This document shows, piece by piece, positions 1 through 12,400 of a stretch of 64,000 nucleotides of DNA (positions within the stretch are counted from its first letter, which is position 1; each line of letters begins with the position of its first letter). Both the position numbers and the translations under genes were made by a program. Under the pieces are notes generated by a model. That model worked only from the letters and a program-made list of their open reading frames with translations. It was not told where the DNA came from and did not search any database. The stretch is from Trifolium pratense (lineage: Eukaryota > Streptophyta > Magnoliopsida > Fabales > Fabaceae), in NCBI RefSeq assembly GCF_020283565.1, contig NC_060059.1:7819501-7883500 (forward strand), read 5' to 3'.

Positions 1-690
1 AGACTAATTAGAAAGATAATAATAGATTAAGATAGTGAAAAATTTGGTTTTTTTTCTGTGTCCAAATGAAATGAACCAAGTCTCTATTTGTAGAGAAAAA
101 AAAATCACGAATTTTGGTAAAAAAAATAAAAAAATAAAAAATTAATTTGCAATGAGATAATTGAGTTCAAAGGATAAAAATCATAAAAATCCACCGGACC
201 AATCAGCAGCAGCCACGTGGCTGCCTTTTATCCAAAGCAGCTTCTCTCTCCGCACTCCTGCATTCCGCACTCGCCATGTCCGTGCGTGTTGCGCACGCGC
301 CAGTCCTGGCCAACGAAAAATCACCACGCGTCCCCCCATGTCAGGATTCAACTATGTTGAATGAATTCAACTTCTCCCTCCGCCAACAAGGATTCAACAG
401 CCTCCCCACAATGGTTTCAACACCCATATTCACCTTCAACACCCACAATTCAACACCATTGTGGGTAGTCTAACATGAGAAACTAGTTAAGATAATATTT
501 GACCTAATCGATAAAGTTAAAAAGTTATTATCAACACTAAAGATTCAACAACTATTTACATGGGATTAATGATGATAAGGTAAAAAATCGCCTATTTGAT
601 TGCCATTGTGATACACGAGACCATCAGTAGAAAGAAAGCACATGAGATGACAAATAACTATCTCTTAACAAATTAATAACCATAATCAAA
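1..690. other. intergenic, no gene recognised
   Basis: AT-rich sequence with one GC-richer patch (about 190-470) that contains a CACGTG G-box at about 214 and several short proline/serine-coding frames. None of these frames has a recognisable domain or splice context, so I call no gene. The patch could be the edge of a transposon or a promoter of a gene to the left of the window. Confidence 0.4.
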
Positions 691-1260
691 TAAGATTCAA
701 TAGCAACCATTAAAACCCTTTCTTTTCAAAAAATACTCTGATCCTGAGAAAATTGTACATATTCATCAACGACAATTGCACGTTCGCAGAAGATTCACCA
801 GCGACAAATTTTCCACATGCACAATGGATTTGTTAGCGGAAATTATTAACGACAATCAAATCATATTCAATATCAACCTCTTGAAAGTCTTTCTTCCAAA
901 AGCAATACTTCGGCCCTGAGAAAATATTGCCCATATTCATCAAAGACAATTGTTTGCGCAAAGATTCGTCATCGGCAATTAATATAACGACACTCAAATC
1001 TAATTCAATAGCAACCTTTTGAAAGCTTTTCTTCCCAAAGCAATACTTTGACCCTGAGAAAATGTTCATATTCATCAACGACCGTTACACGTCTGCAATA
1101 GGTTCACCAGCGACAAGTTCCCTACGTGCACAAAGATTCGTTAATGTCAATTAATAACGACAATCAAATAAATTCAATAGCAACATTTTAAAAGTCTTTC
1201 TTCCCAAAACAATATTTTGACTCCGAAAAACTTGCTCATATTCATCAAAGTCAATTGAAC
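690..1260. repeat. degenerate tandem repeat, about four units of 140-175 bp
   Basis: A block with the recurring phrase 'ctgagaaaat' preceded by an 'aatactttgacc'-like stretch recurs near 729, 904, 1044 and, more diverged, 1211. Each unit also carries 'atattcatcaacgacaatt' and 'gattcaatagcaac' like segments. Spacing is uneven, so the units have diverged and lost pieces. No protein reading frame is shared between units. Confidence 0.6.
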
Positions 1261-1770
1261 ATCTACTGTAGATTTACCAACCACATTTTTTGCATGTGCA
1301 CAACAGATTCGTCAACCGGGATTTTCGCTCATATTCGTCAGCAACAATTGCACGTATGCACCAGATTCACAAACGACAATTTTTCCACACGCACAATAGA
1401 CTTCAACAAAAAATTTGCTCATATTCATCCGCGACAATTTTTGCACGTACACGTTAGATTCATTCCCATAACCATATTGATATTCAATAACAACTTTGCT
1501 TCTGTTCATCAACCACAATTTTTTGCACATACACAATAAATATATTACCCATTTGTCATATTGATATTCAAACACAAACTTATAATAAGTTAGGAATATC
1601 ATATTTATATCTTGGTTATTGACATTCATCATATATGTTTCTACTAGTACCATTTTAAAATTTTGTAAGGCATATTCCATGCATAATTGTAGAAATTAAT
1701 GTGATACTAACACTAGAATAAATTTTGTCGATGAGATATGATAAACACACTATTCATAAGTGAAAACCAT
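1260..1770. repeat. dispersed repeat, left copy (partner at about 7912-8470)
   Basis: Contains repeated 'acaatttttgcacatacac'-like words, then 'attcattaccatattgatattca', then a 'tattccatgcataattgtagaa' segment and 'gtgatactaacactagaa'. The same words in the same order occur downstream of the SERK gene at 7912-8470. It is therefore a diverged dispersed repeat lying on both sides of SERK. Confidence 0.5.
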
Positions 1771-3277
1771 GCCAAAATTAAAATCTACTACCAGTACCTA
1801 TAGTAGTAGTAGTAGTAAATAACAAACACAAACGGTTGGAATTGGAATAAAATGAAGGCTCATAATTAAACACAAACACTATGCAAAATGTGGGCTCACA
1901 GTAATCCTAAATTCATAGTAGGCTTTCAATTACATGCATCCTTACCTAGTTATTACTAGCACTTTTTTGTTCTAGATCAATACAAAATTTCCTCCATTAG
2001 AAGTGCAACATCTTATAGCTTAACCAATCATATTTGACTTTGCATAATAAAGGTATGATTTACCAAAAGAGAAACGCATACGCATGGCAAACAATCTCAA
2101 ACATGCTTTAGCACTTTTAACAATAAAAATTAGGACAAAGATGTTATACTAATCAATTTTAAATTATTAAAATTAAGAGAGATATAACGTAAATGAATTT
2201 TTTGCGGTCATTATTTAACTGCAGGTTAATCTCAGTCATCTATCTTTAAATTTAGATTACCAAAATTTAAATTTAAAGACTTACAATGTAGTGAATGCAT
2301 GACTGCATGGTAATTTAAATGCATGAAATTCAGGTCCATATAACCATCACTATTTAAAACCGAGTGTTTATCCCTTAACTCTTCTGCTAGACCAACTCTC
2401 TTGATCCGCAATAGATAAAATTACATTTGTGATCTTTAAATTAATTTCATACAATAGCGCTTTAGTCATTTATTTTATTTCTTACGAAAGTTTAATCCTT
2501 TTTCATATTTTTTTATATAGATTTTAAAGTTTAAAATTTATATTATTTTTCTTTCTTTGTGCGATTTCAATCATAAATTTATGTTATATCCTAAAAAAAT
2601 CATATATTTTTTTTGACTAAAAAAGAATCATATATTAAAAGGTTAAAAAATCATATATAAATATGAATGAAGGCAAAAAAAAGTAAAAAAAAATAAAAGA
2701 CTAAACCATCTAAAATTAAATTAAGAAAGCATAATACTCCCTCCGTGACACTTTATAAGCAAAAATGGATTTTTTAGGTTCATTGTATATTTAATGCATC
2801 TGGTCCATATTGGATCAGATACATTAAATATACAATGAACCTAGAAAATGCATTTTTGTTTATAAAGTGTCACGAAGAGAGTATAATACTAATTTGCCTA
2901 CATATAAAAAGAAGTTATAATAAATGAAAGAAAATAATAGTTTTACTAAATTAACTTCATTAACTACTAGTTGATTCTGATTATCTTATGATAAATACAA
3001 AATTAAAAAAAGAAAGCAAAGTAATTTAAATTAAAGTTAAGTTATTGATTAAATTAAAAAAGGTAGTGAAAGCATAAGCATAAGCTAAAATAAGCAGCAA
3101 ATGCTACTTGGCATCACCCCCAAAAAGAAAGTAACGTTGGACCCACCTAACTTTGACCAAAAAAACGGGGTTTTGCTCCCTCTTCTTTCAGTCACGTCAC
3201 TTTCCACGTTATAGCTTCATTTCATTTTTTGACTGCGTTTCTTCGGGCAGCGGTCATCACCGTTCGGTCACCCTCTC
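1770..3277. other. intergenic and SERK upstream region
   Basis: AT-rich, with a short (tag)n run near 1801 and a Stowaway-like MITE at 2735-2882 (separate entry). The segment from about 3100 to 3277 becomes less AT-rich and probably holds the SERK core promoter. I see no convincing TATA box. No coding region is supported. Confidence 0.5.
2735..2882. mobile_element. Stowaway-like MITE
   Basis: Near-perfect foldback of about 148 bp flanked by TA. The left end reads 'ctccctccgtgacacttt' and the right end is its inverted copy ('aaagtgtcacgaagagag'). The arms continue inward through 'ttcattgtatatttaatg' and its inverse. Starting with CTCCCTCCG and a TA target site is characteristic of Tc1/mariner-derived Stowaway MITEs. 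Confidence 0.8.
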
Positions 3278-3290
3278 CCTCTCTCTCTCT

Positions 3291-3330
<40 letters not shown>
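3278..3330 (+). repeat. (CT)n microsatellite in the probable SERK 5' leader
   Basis: About 50 bp of CT repeats with one interruption (ataata). It lies about 460 bp upstream of the SERK start codon. Pyrimidine tracts of this kind are common in the core promoters and 5' leaders of plant genes, so the transcription start is probably close to it. Confidence 0.7.
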
Positions 3331-3333
<3 letters not shown>

Positions 3334-3793
3334 CGCACGCCTCCATCAAAAAAGATAAACCATTTACACTCTCACCACCTCAAACAGCAACAGAAAAAGA
3401 AAGCATTTCATTTCATTTCTCTGTGTATGTATAGAGTATAGTATAGTGTAGCTATTCAGAAACCTATAGCTATACTCAAACGGAGGAGGAGGAAGCATTT
3501 TTCATTTTTTTAATTATTTTTATTATATAATTATTATTATTTTAGTACTTTTCTTTGGGTATATGATTTGAGACAGTGGAAAAAATGCTGTGATACTTTT
3601 TGGGTTTTTTATTTTTAATAAAAAGTTTTAATTTTTATTCGGTTTATGTATCTGGGTCAGTTCAAAAAAGGTATTTTTTGACGAGATCGGGTTCTGGGTA
3701 TAGTGTGGTGGGTTCAAATGTTGAAGATTTGAGGTGGTGTTTGCGCATGTGAGAGATTTGGGGGTTAGGGTTCTACTTAATTATTATTATTAA

Positions 3794-6700
3794 ATGGAGA
3801 GAAAGTTCTGTGCTTTCGTTTTCATTTGGGGTTTTTTGTTGTTGTTGCTTCATCCACTATGGTTGGTTTCTGCTAACATGGAAGGTTTGTGTTCATTTTG
3901 TTGTTTGTTAGTTTTTTATTTTAATATGTTTGGTAAATGAGGTTGTTTTTCTTCCTTGATTCATGTTAACACATTATTTGTTGTACCTAATTATATGTTT
4001 TGTGTTTTGAAATAGGTGATGCTTTACATAATTTGAGGACAAATTTGCAAGATCCTAACAATGTTTTGCAGAGTTGGGATCCTACACTTGTTAATCCTTG
4101 TACATGGTTTCATGTAACCTGCAACAATGATAATAGTGTCATTAGAGTGTAAGCTTTTCGTCCCTTGATATATGCTGTTTGAACATTTTTTCATTTTTCA
4201 TAGAAGATGAATATTCTAATGTTCCTTTTGTTTGATGTTAGTGATCTGGGAAATGCTGCTTTGTCTGGTACACTAGTTCCACAGCTTGGTCAACTCAAAA
4301 ATTTGCAGTATCTGTATGTTCTTGTAACTTATCAATGCTCTTTTCCTTTTATAATTTAAATTTCTAAGGGTTTGGTTAATGAAGTGATGGCAAAAGGCTT
4401 ATTTGAGATAATGAAGAGTTGAACACTCCTCTTTTGAACTACTAGTTGATGACGATTATCTTCAAAAGATCAGTCTCATCGTTTCAATGGAATCACACAT
4501 GATTTCAATGTTATGGTTAACAACATATTTTTTGTTTAATCTTATGGCTATTTTATTTCAATGAAGTATATCCTTTTGTAACTGGATTACTATTGTATAG
4601 AAGACATGTCATGCTCTTGAAACTAATTCTAGAATTACCTAATGACTTCACTGAATGAATTTTCACTCAATTTTTTATATTTATAACAGGGAACTTTACA
4701 GCAATAACATCACTGGTCCTATTCCAAGTGACTTGGGGAATCTTACTAACTTGGTGAGCTTGGATCTGTACTTAAATCGGTTCACTGGCCCTATCCCGGC
4801 TTCATTGGGCAAGTTGTCAAAATTGCGATTCCTGTAAGTGTACCTATTGTTGATAGTTTGTTCTATACTTTTGCTTCGGACATGCTCTTTTTTTACCGCT
4901 AAATATTTTCTGTTATGTATGATTTCTGTTGGTGTGTTTGAGAAGGAAAAAAATATGCTATCAAGATAGATATTAATACTGTTTTCCTGGAATGTCTGTC
5001 TAAGGATAGCCGGCTGAATAACAACAGCTTGATGGGCCCTATTCCGATGTCACTGACTAATATTACAGCTCTCCAAGTTCTGTGAGTTCTTAATCTCAAA
5101 TATGCACTTCATTTAATTTTTATTATTTGTATGCAATACTAACTAACATTTATCTCATTTTATTCATCAAATTCAGGGATTTGTCTAATAACCAGCTCTC
5201 AGGTGTGGTTCCCGATAATGGCTCCTTCTCGTTATTCACTCCGATCAGGTTCCAACTAAACTCTCTTCTATTCTTTCATTCATTGGTTCTGCTTATAAAA
5301 TTTTTCTGAATCGGCATTGTTTCTGCTTGCAGTTTTGCAAACAACTTGAATCTATGTGGACCAGTCACTGGGCACCCTTGTCCAGGCTCTCCTCCATTTT
5401 CTCCGCCTCCCCCTTTTGTCCCCCCACCACCAATCTCTGCCCCAGGTAATCTTCTTTCCGCTGCAATTACTCCTTTTAATTGTTAATGCGAGTTCTTAGC
5501 CCAACTAATCTATTTTTTGTAATGGACACATATACCTATTTGCAGGAAGTGGCAGTGCAACTGGAGCAATAGCTGGAGGAGTTGCTGGCGGTGCTGCTCT
5601 ATTATTTGCTGCACCTGCAATTGCATTTGCATGGTGGCGTCGAAGGAAACCACAAGAATTTTTCTTTGATGTTCCTGGTGAGCAGTCCTAGTTGAATGAC
5701 TATTACATATGGTTGAACTCATTTACATGGATAGAATTTAATTTCGTTCAATACATTTGCAGCTGAAGAGGATCCCGAAGTTCATCTTGGGCAGCTTAAG
5801 AGATTCTCACTAAGAGAGTTGCAAGTTGCAACAGATACTTTCAGCAATAAGAACATTCTTGGAAGAGGAGGGTTTGGTAAGGTGTACAAAGGACGATTGG
5901 CAGACGGTTCACTGGTTGCCGTCAAAAGATTGAAAGAGGAGCGGACACCGGGTGGGGAGCTTCAGTTTCAGACCGAAGTTGAGATGATCAGCATGGCTGT
6001 TCATAGAAATCTCCTTCGTTTACGTGGTTTCTGTATGACTCCAACAGAAAGGTTGCTTGTTTATCCGTACATGGCTAATGGAAGTGTTGCCTCCTGTTTA
6101 AGAGGTAGATCTCTATTTATATATACTGTTTGTTTATATATGTGCTCGGCACAATCTTTCATTCAATATTAATTATTATTCTTGTGATTTTCTATTTGCA
6201 TTATTCTAGAGCGTCCTCCACATCAGGAACCACTAGATTGGCCAACAAGGAAAAGAATAGCTTTAGGATCAGCAAGGGGTCTTTCATATTTGCATGATCA
6301 TTGTGACCCAAAGATTATTCATCGTGACGTGAAAGCTGCTAACATATTGTTGGATGAAGAGTTTGAGGCTGTTGTTGGGGATTTTGGATTAGCAAAACTT
6401 ATGGATTACAAGGACACTCATGTGACAACTGCTGTTCGGGGTACAATCGGGCATATAGCTCCCGAGTACCTATCTACCGGAAAATCTTCAGAGAAAACTG
6501 ATGTTTTTGGTTATGGTATCATGCTTCTTGAGCTTATCACTGGACAAAGAGCTTTCGACCTTGCTCGGCTTGCCAATGATGATGATGTTATGCTGCTTGA
6601 TTGGGTATGTTCAGTACAAATGCATATCCTTCTGATTTTCGTTTCTTATATAGTTTACCTTTTCCGTTGAATTTCATTTCATGCAACCCTTGAATATATG

Positions 6701-7022
6701 TTCATAGGTAAAAGGACTTCTGAAAGAGAAAAAGCTTGAAATGTTGGTTGATCCTGATCTTCAAACCAACTACATAGAAGCCGAGGTAGAACAGTTAATC
6801 CAGGTTGCACTACTCTGCACACAAGGTTCACCTATGGACCGGCCAAAGATGTCGGAAGTGGTAAGAATGCTTGAAGGCGACGGTTTGGCAGAAAGATGGG
6901 ATGAGTGGCAAAAAGGGGAAGTTCTACGCCAGGAAGTTGAACTCGCCCCTCATCCTAATTCCGATTGGATTCTTGACTCTACTGAAAATCTACATGCAGT
7001 TGAATTATCTGGTCCAAGGTGA
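3794..7022 (+). CDS. SERK: SERK-family leucine-rich-repeat receptor kinase (co-receptor)
   Basis: Coding exons: 3794-3884, 4016-4148, 4242-4313, 4690-4833, 5010-5081, 5177-5248, 5333-5445, 5546-5677, 5763-6104, 6210-6604, 6708-7022. All introns are GT-AG and the exons join in phase to 626 residues. Order seen: signal peptide (about 1-29), LRR N-terminal cap with [10 protein letters not shown], five LRRs built from 72/144-nt exons, a Ser-Pro-rich segment with SPPFSPPPP (diagnostic of SERKs among LRR-II kinases), a single transmembrane helix, then a Ser/Thr kinase. Kinase motifs: [17 protein letters not shown] (ATP lysine), [11 protein letters not shown] (RD type), [18 protein letters not shown]. 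The C-terminus ends ELSGPR as in SERK1/2. Family members are plasma-membrane co-receptors for brassinosteroid, peptide-hormone and immune receptors and mark embryogenic competence. I see no break. Which SERK paralogue it is cannot be settled without alignment. Confidence 0.96.
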
Positions 7023-7911
7023 CCTAGTCACAGTAGTAATGAAAAGAAAAATGAGTGCAATTATTTGTGACAATTTTTAACTAAAAAAGTTTTCTCACTT
7101 TTTTTTCTTTTCTTTTTTTTTTGGTTCCTTCAAGTACCATATCCTAATCAAAGCTCTTGTATGTCAACTGCATTATAATTATATTATATTCATTTACATT
7201 TGTGCATAGGAGTCACTTTGTCAAGTTGAAATTTGTTGTATCATTTGCTGTTGTTTGATGAAGTGATGTTTTTACTTAGATGAATCTTTTTGTACACCTT
7301 TGTTTCGTGCTTGTTCAATCTACAATCTATGCCATGTGTGCATCAGGGTGTTAACTTGTGATCGGTTGATATGGTGATAAGATTTTTACTACAAAAATTT
7401 GAAGCTGTAATGATAGATCTGTGATGCTCATACAGCTTGTGATTTTTCTCTTTGTTACCACTTACAATGTAACAAGCTCAAGTTGCAGTTTTGGCCACTT
7501 GTACCAATTTATCAGTGTTACTATAAGAGTGTAACATGTCAAAATTAATCTTTAGAGTTGGCAAACATTGAAAATATATAAAGAAAGGTATCACATGATT
7601 GCTATTATAAAGTGCAAAGACAAGTGGAATTTGAATTGAAGAACTAGAATCAAAATATAGTACTCATTGATAAGCTTTATTCAAAATGCATGATATAGCA
7701 TAAGGTCAAACCTTAAATTTGTACTTGCATCAATGATATTCACCAAGCCAATACGTTAGTGCATGCATTTTTAAATGTACCATAAACTTCTTGTTTACCT
7801 CAATATTTTAAAAAAGTGTTCATCTTAAATTTACCACATGTTTATGTACACTTGCACATTTTCAAAAAAAAAGTGCATATAAGCTTATGAAGAAAAAAAT
7901 AGAGATTATAC
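7023..7911 (+). other. SERK 3' UTR and intergenic DNA
   Basis: Pyrimidine-rich and then T-rich sequence follows the SERK stop. A plant-type 3' end is likely within the first 250 bp. No poly(A) signal stands out clearly and no other gene is seen. Confidence 0.4.
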
Positions 7912-8470
7912 TACATCAACAACAATTTTTGCATCCACGTTCAAAAAACAATTTTTGCATCTACACATTAGATTCATACCATTACGATATTGACATTCAA
8001 TGACAATTTCTGCTTAGTATTCAACAATAATTTTTGCACATACCGCGTAAAAAAAAACAATTTTTGCACATACACATCAAATTCATTAGTCATTATCATA
8101 TTCACATCGAAACACAAAATTTTGGAAGATATTCTATACACAACCGTAGAATTTATAAATTTATAGAGAGTAGAGAGTCTGAAATCAAACGATCAAATGT
8201 GGCCGAAAACAATTGGTTGTCACACATTCAAACAATGAATTTGATATTAGTTAGATCCTATAATGTGATATTACACTAGAAAAATTTAGTTGATTAGTTG
8301 ATGATATATATATATTTTTTCTTTGAATACGATGATATATTTTTGGTTTATAATGAAGTTGATGATAAAATCCAGAATCTAACATATTACCTAAATATCT
8401 CATTACTAGACTAAATATAGCGGAGTATTTGATTTGATAAACACAATAATGAAGAAAACACGGTTTTTTC
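7912..8470. repeat. dispersed repeat, right copy (partner at 1260-1770)
   Basis: Contains 'caatttttgcatctacacat', 'attcataccattacgatattg', 'agatattctatacacaaccgtagaa' and 'gtgatattacactagaa' in the same order as the copy upstream of SERK. Short 'acaatttttgcac' words are repeated internally. It has no coding capacity. Confidence 0.5.
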
Positions 8471-8477
8471 TAATTAA

Positions 8478-9010
8478 CCCTCACATAAACTGAGGGTAGG
8501 TGTTCCATGCTGACATGACACCAATTAAATCCACTCATATGTGTCCAAGTCAAACATAATTTTTTACCAAAAATAATTTTGACTACTTTAATTTTCAAAT
8601 AATTATATTTGAGGTTACTACTTTTCATTAATTATATTTTAGGTTACATATATTCTTACCATTTACTTAAAAAAACAATTTTCACAAGTGAAACAGCCAC
8701 GACGACAAGTGAAGCAGCGGCGAAAGCGAAAAAATTTGATCTTACGGAGAAAGAAAAGATGAATCCGTAAGAAAAGATGAATAAAATTTGTGAAAAATGT
8801 TTTTTTAGTAAATGATAAGAATATGTGTAACCTAAAATGTAATTAATGAAAAGTAGTAACCTAAAATATAGTAATTATTTGAAAATTAAAGTATGTCAAA
8901 ATTACTTTTTGGTAAAAAAATTATGTTTGACTTTGACACATATATGGTTGAATTTGATTGTTGTCATGTCAGCATAAGGCATATACCCTTAATTTATGCG
9001 AGGGTAGAGA
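8478..9010. mobile_element. long foldback element, about 530 bp
   Basis: The outer arm 'cctcacataaactgagggta' is answered by 'taatttatgcgagggtaga' at the right end. Long inverted arms of about 200 bp run inward ('aagtcaaacataattttttacc' type words on the left, their inverse at about 8910-8935). The unpaired centre (about 8690-8780) is GC-richer, with several GAAGCAGCGGCGAAAG-like words. This fits a non-autonomous Mutator-like or foldback element; I could not fix a target duplication. Confidence 0.65.
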
Positions 9011-9119
9011 AGTAATGGGAGGAAAACACCATATAGGATATAACACTGGGCCCACATTACTTACACCATATAATAAATCTCGACCGTCTGATTATTATAA
9101 ACTCAATCCAATGGCAAAT

Positions 9120-9495
9120 ATTTACTGAGGCTCCGTGTTACTTTATAGACCGTTATTTAAAACTTAAAAACCTGAAAATTCAGTCAATAATCCAACGCTA
9201 CCACACTGCCGCGCGCCGCCGGTTACCATTTTCAGGTTCGTTCTCTTCTTCCCTCTCGCCGCCGTACAATTCTTCCGCCATAACCCTATTTTCACTTTCC
9301 CCTTTCTTAAACAAACTCTCATGCTTAATTTTTTTGGCTATGTAGTGCTTTCACTTCCACATGATAATTGAATTCACTGTTGTTGGTTTTTTCTACTGCT
9401 TCATATTCTCATAGATTTTTCTTACTTTGTTTATCACACATCCACCACAGATTTAGAGAGTTGAAAAATTTGCCTTTATACTCAAAACCAATACA
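9120..9495 (+). promoter_or_regulatory. promoter and 5' leader of the WD40 gene
   Basis: A GC-rich island (CCGCGCGCCGCCGG) at about 9208 is followed by pyrimidine-rich leader sequence. 'ttttcag/gttcg' near 9234 and 'caccacag/attta' near 9451 could be the borders of a 5'-UTR intron just before the start codon at 9496. The transcription start is inferred, not seen. Confidence 0.4.
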
Positions 9496-12400
9496 ATGAG
9501 TGATCCAAATCCTCATGACAGTGGTGACGAAGACAACAACAACAATGATGTTTTCATTGATGAGTCTGATATCGTCCATGAAGTTGCCTCCGACGATGAT
9601 GAAGTTCTTCCCGATGCAGATGCCAATGATGCTGATGGAGATGGAGATGGCAGTTCGGAACCTGATGGTATGAACTTTGGGCCCGTTTGGATTGACTTAC
9701 TTGAATTTATCTACTTGCATAAGTTTTGTGAGACTGTTCCGGAGAACTTACAAGATAGCTCCCGAAACAGTCTCACAAAACTTATGAAAATAGCTCGTAG
9801 CATATATGAAAACAATTTATATTTGTTTTATCTTTTGCTATTAAAATAGTTTATGTGAGCTTATACATAAACGCTTGCTATAAGCTGCAAATAAATTGTT
9901 TATCCAAACATGTCCTTTATCTTAATATTTCTAAACAACAATTTCAATCCATTTTTTTTCGTGTTTCAGTTCTTGTGTATGATTTCTTTATGTCAATCAA
10001 ATCTACTAACCTTTACTTTGTGCTGTGTGTTATACATTGATTAATGTTAGAATCGAGAAGTAAGGTTTTTCCGGTGTTATATTAATATTATTTTACATAT
10101 TACAGATGATGATGCTGAGCACATATTCACTGGTCATACTGGTATGATTTCTACTGTTTATGTTTATGTTTCTTCTTGTGCTGCCCTGGTTCTTGGTTGA
10201 AATTTAATTTAGGGTTTTAGGTAGCCTGTCATTTCATCAAGGGTTTTATTAACTGATTTGATGATTATTTTCTGTTTTCCTTATCAATTTTTGAAGTCAC
10301 AGAATCATACATGTGCAAAGTGTTAAAGGAGTTAATAATATATTTTTAATGCTTTCTATGATTCTTGTATAGGGGAATTATATTCAGTTGCCTGCAGCCC
10401 AACAGATACCGAACTGGTTGCAACAGGAGGTGGTGACGACAGAGGATTTCTCTGGAAGATCAATAATGGAGAGTGGGCTTCTGAGCTTAAAGGTGTATTT
10501 CTTTTCTTCTGATGAAAGACAAATATTAGTGGTTAGTTTGGTAAGGGGCGGAAGAAATATTAGTAGTAGACTTTGAACTCTGGATCTCCTATATAGAACT
10601 CCTTCGATGTTCCAACCCATATGATTGGGCATTTAAATGATGAATAGCTATTGATGGGTGGGTTTTTTTCTATTTAGTACAAGTGCGCCAATGAAATGAT
10701 AATTGCTAAAGTCAATATTGTATTTCTTGCAATCTCCAAGTGAATTTGTTATTAATTTTGTGCAGGTCATGAAGAATCTGTATCTAGTTTAGGTTTTAGC
10801 CACGATGGAACGTTTCTGGCATCAGGAGGCCTTGATGGAACTATTAAAATATGGGATGCATCTGGAAATCTGAAGGGTGAACTTGAGGGTGCTGGAGGGG
10901 GCATTGAGGTAAGATTGTTAAATACTTTTTCTTGCCTTTTATGCTTGAAGTACCTTCTAAATTAGTTTCTGTTAAATCTTTCAGTGGCTCAGGTGGCATC
11001 CAAGAGGAAACATGCTCATGGCTGGTTTTGAAGAATCCCCCTCGGTTTGGATGTGGAATGTTAAAAATTTGTCCATCTTTATGTCATTTGATGGCCATGC
11101 TAGTAAAGTGACTTGTGGTGATTTTACTCCCGATGGTAGTAATCTATCTACATCTTGGCTCATTTAACTGTTATGATCTACATTATGCATTTTTACCTTT
11201 TAAATTTCCTTTCACTTGGTAACTCAGGGAGAATAATATGCACTGGTTCTGACGATGCAACCTTGAGAATATGGAACCCAAAAACTGGAGAAAGCATTCA
11301 TGTTGTGCGAGGTAATGTAAACTTCGCTTTATAGTGTCTTTTCCATATATGAATCATAGGCTAGTTTAATTATATCAATACCCAAAACTACAAAATTAAG
11401 TTTATGAAGCTTTGAACACCAGCAACACCTCTCCTGTGTACAACAAAACTTGTAATCTTTCTCATTCATATTTGTGGTTTTATTATATGAAATAAAAAGT
11501 ATCGCTCCTTGCTTCTACTAGAAAACAAATAAGTGACAAAAAGAGCAAGAAGTTATGATAAACTGTTTGAGAGGAAATGTGAGAAATCGAGTATTTCTGA
11601 AGAGTGAATAACAAAGACGTATCTCTGTGATAGCAGAGACTAAGAAGACATTCAACTGATATGTTATAACAGATAAAGAAAGGAATTAGTTACACCCCGT
11701 ACAGCAGGTAATGATACAATACAGTAATCTTATAGTGTGCTAGTTCTCATCATACTAAGAATTTAAAGTGGGGCTGAAATGATGATGCTGGCTGAAGGAG
11801 GGTGCATGGATTCCTTAATAAACCGTAGAATTCTTTTGACAACCTTCCAATATAAAGTGAAAATCTGATCTATATCCTTGTGATGGTAGTGAACTGCATG
11901 CCCCAACAATTGATCTATATAAAGTACAGTCAGCTACATAGTCTACCCATACTTGGGAAAGTTTACAGTTTCCTTCCTACCATTGGAGTGGAACTCCCTG
12001 GGCCTCTATCATATGATCCTTTATTAGCCAATTTCAAATGTATTTATTTAGCTTTAGATCAAAAGAGTGAACCATCTTTCAAGTGTTTTACTTCAATTCC
12101 TAGGAAATTAGCTCAGCTAGCAGTTTGAGAAAAAGATGTGGATTAAGCTTGGTTATAATTTTCTGAATTAATGAAAGATGTACTGTGACGACACTGAGTG
12201 TGAAAAGAGAGTGATCACATTTGTTAGATTTGAAGCCTAGACCCAAGAGAGCATATGCGAGACTCTCAATCCCAGCCCCATTGATGTGTGTTTGAGAGGG
12301 CATACAATGCTTTATTGAGTTTGCTTACAACAATTATTTGCCAGTTTATTCGTAACCGGGTAGTTGTTGTACGTATACTTCATCTAGCTGCCCGTATTTA

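Noticed and set aside
161..473. Two overlapping short frames in a GC-richer patch
   Set aside because: No domain, no splice context and no repeat partner; base composition alone is not evidence for a gene.
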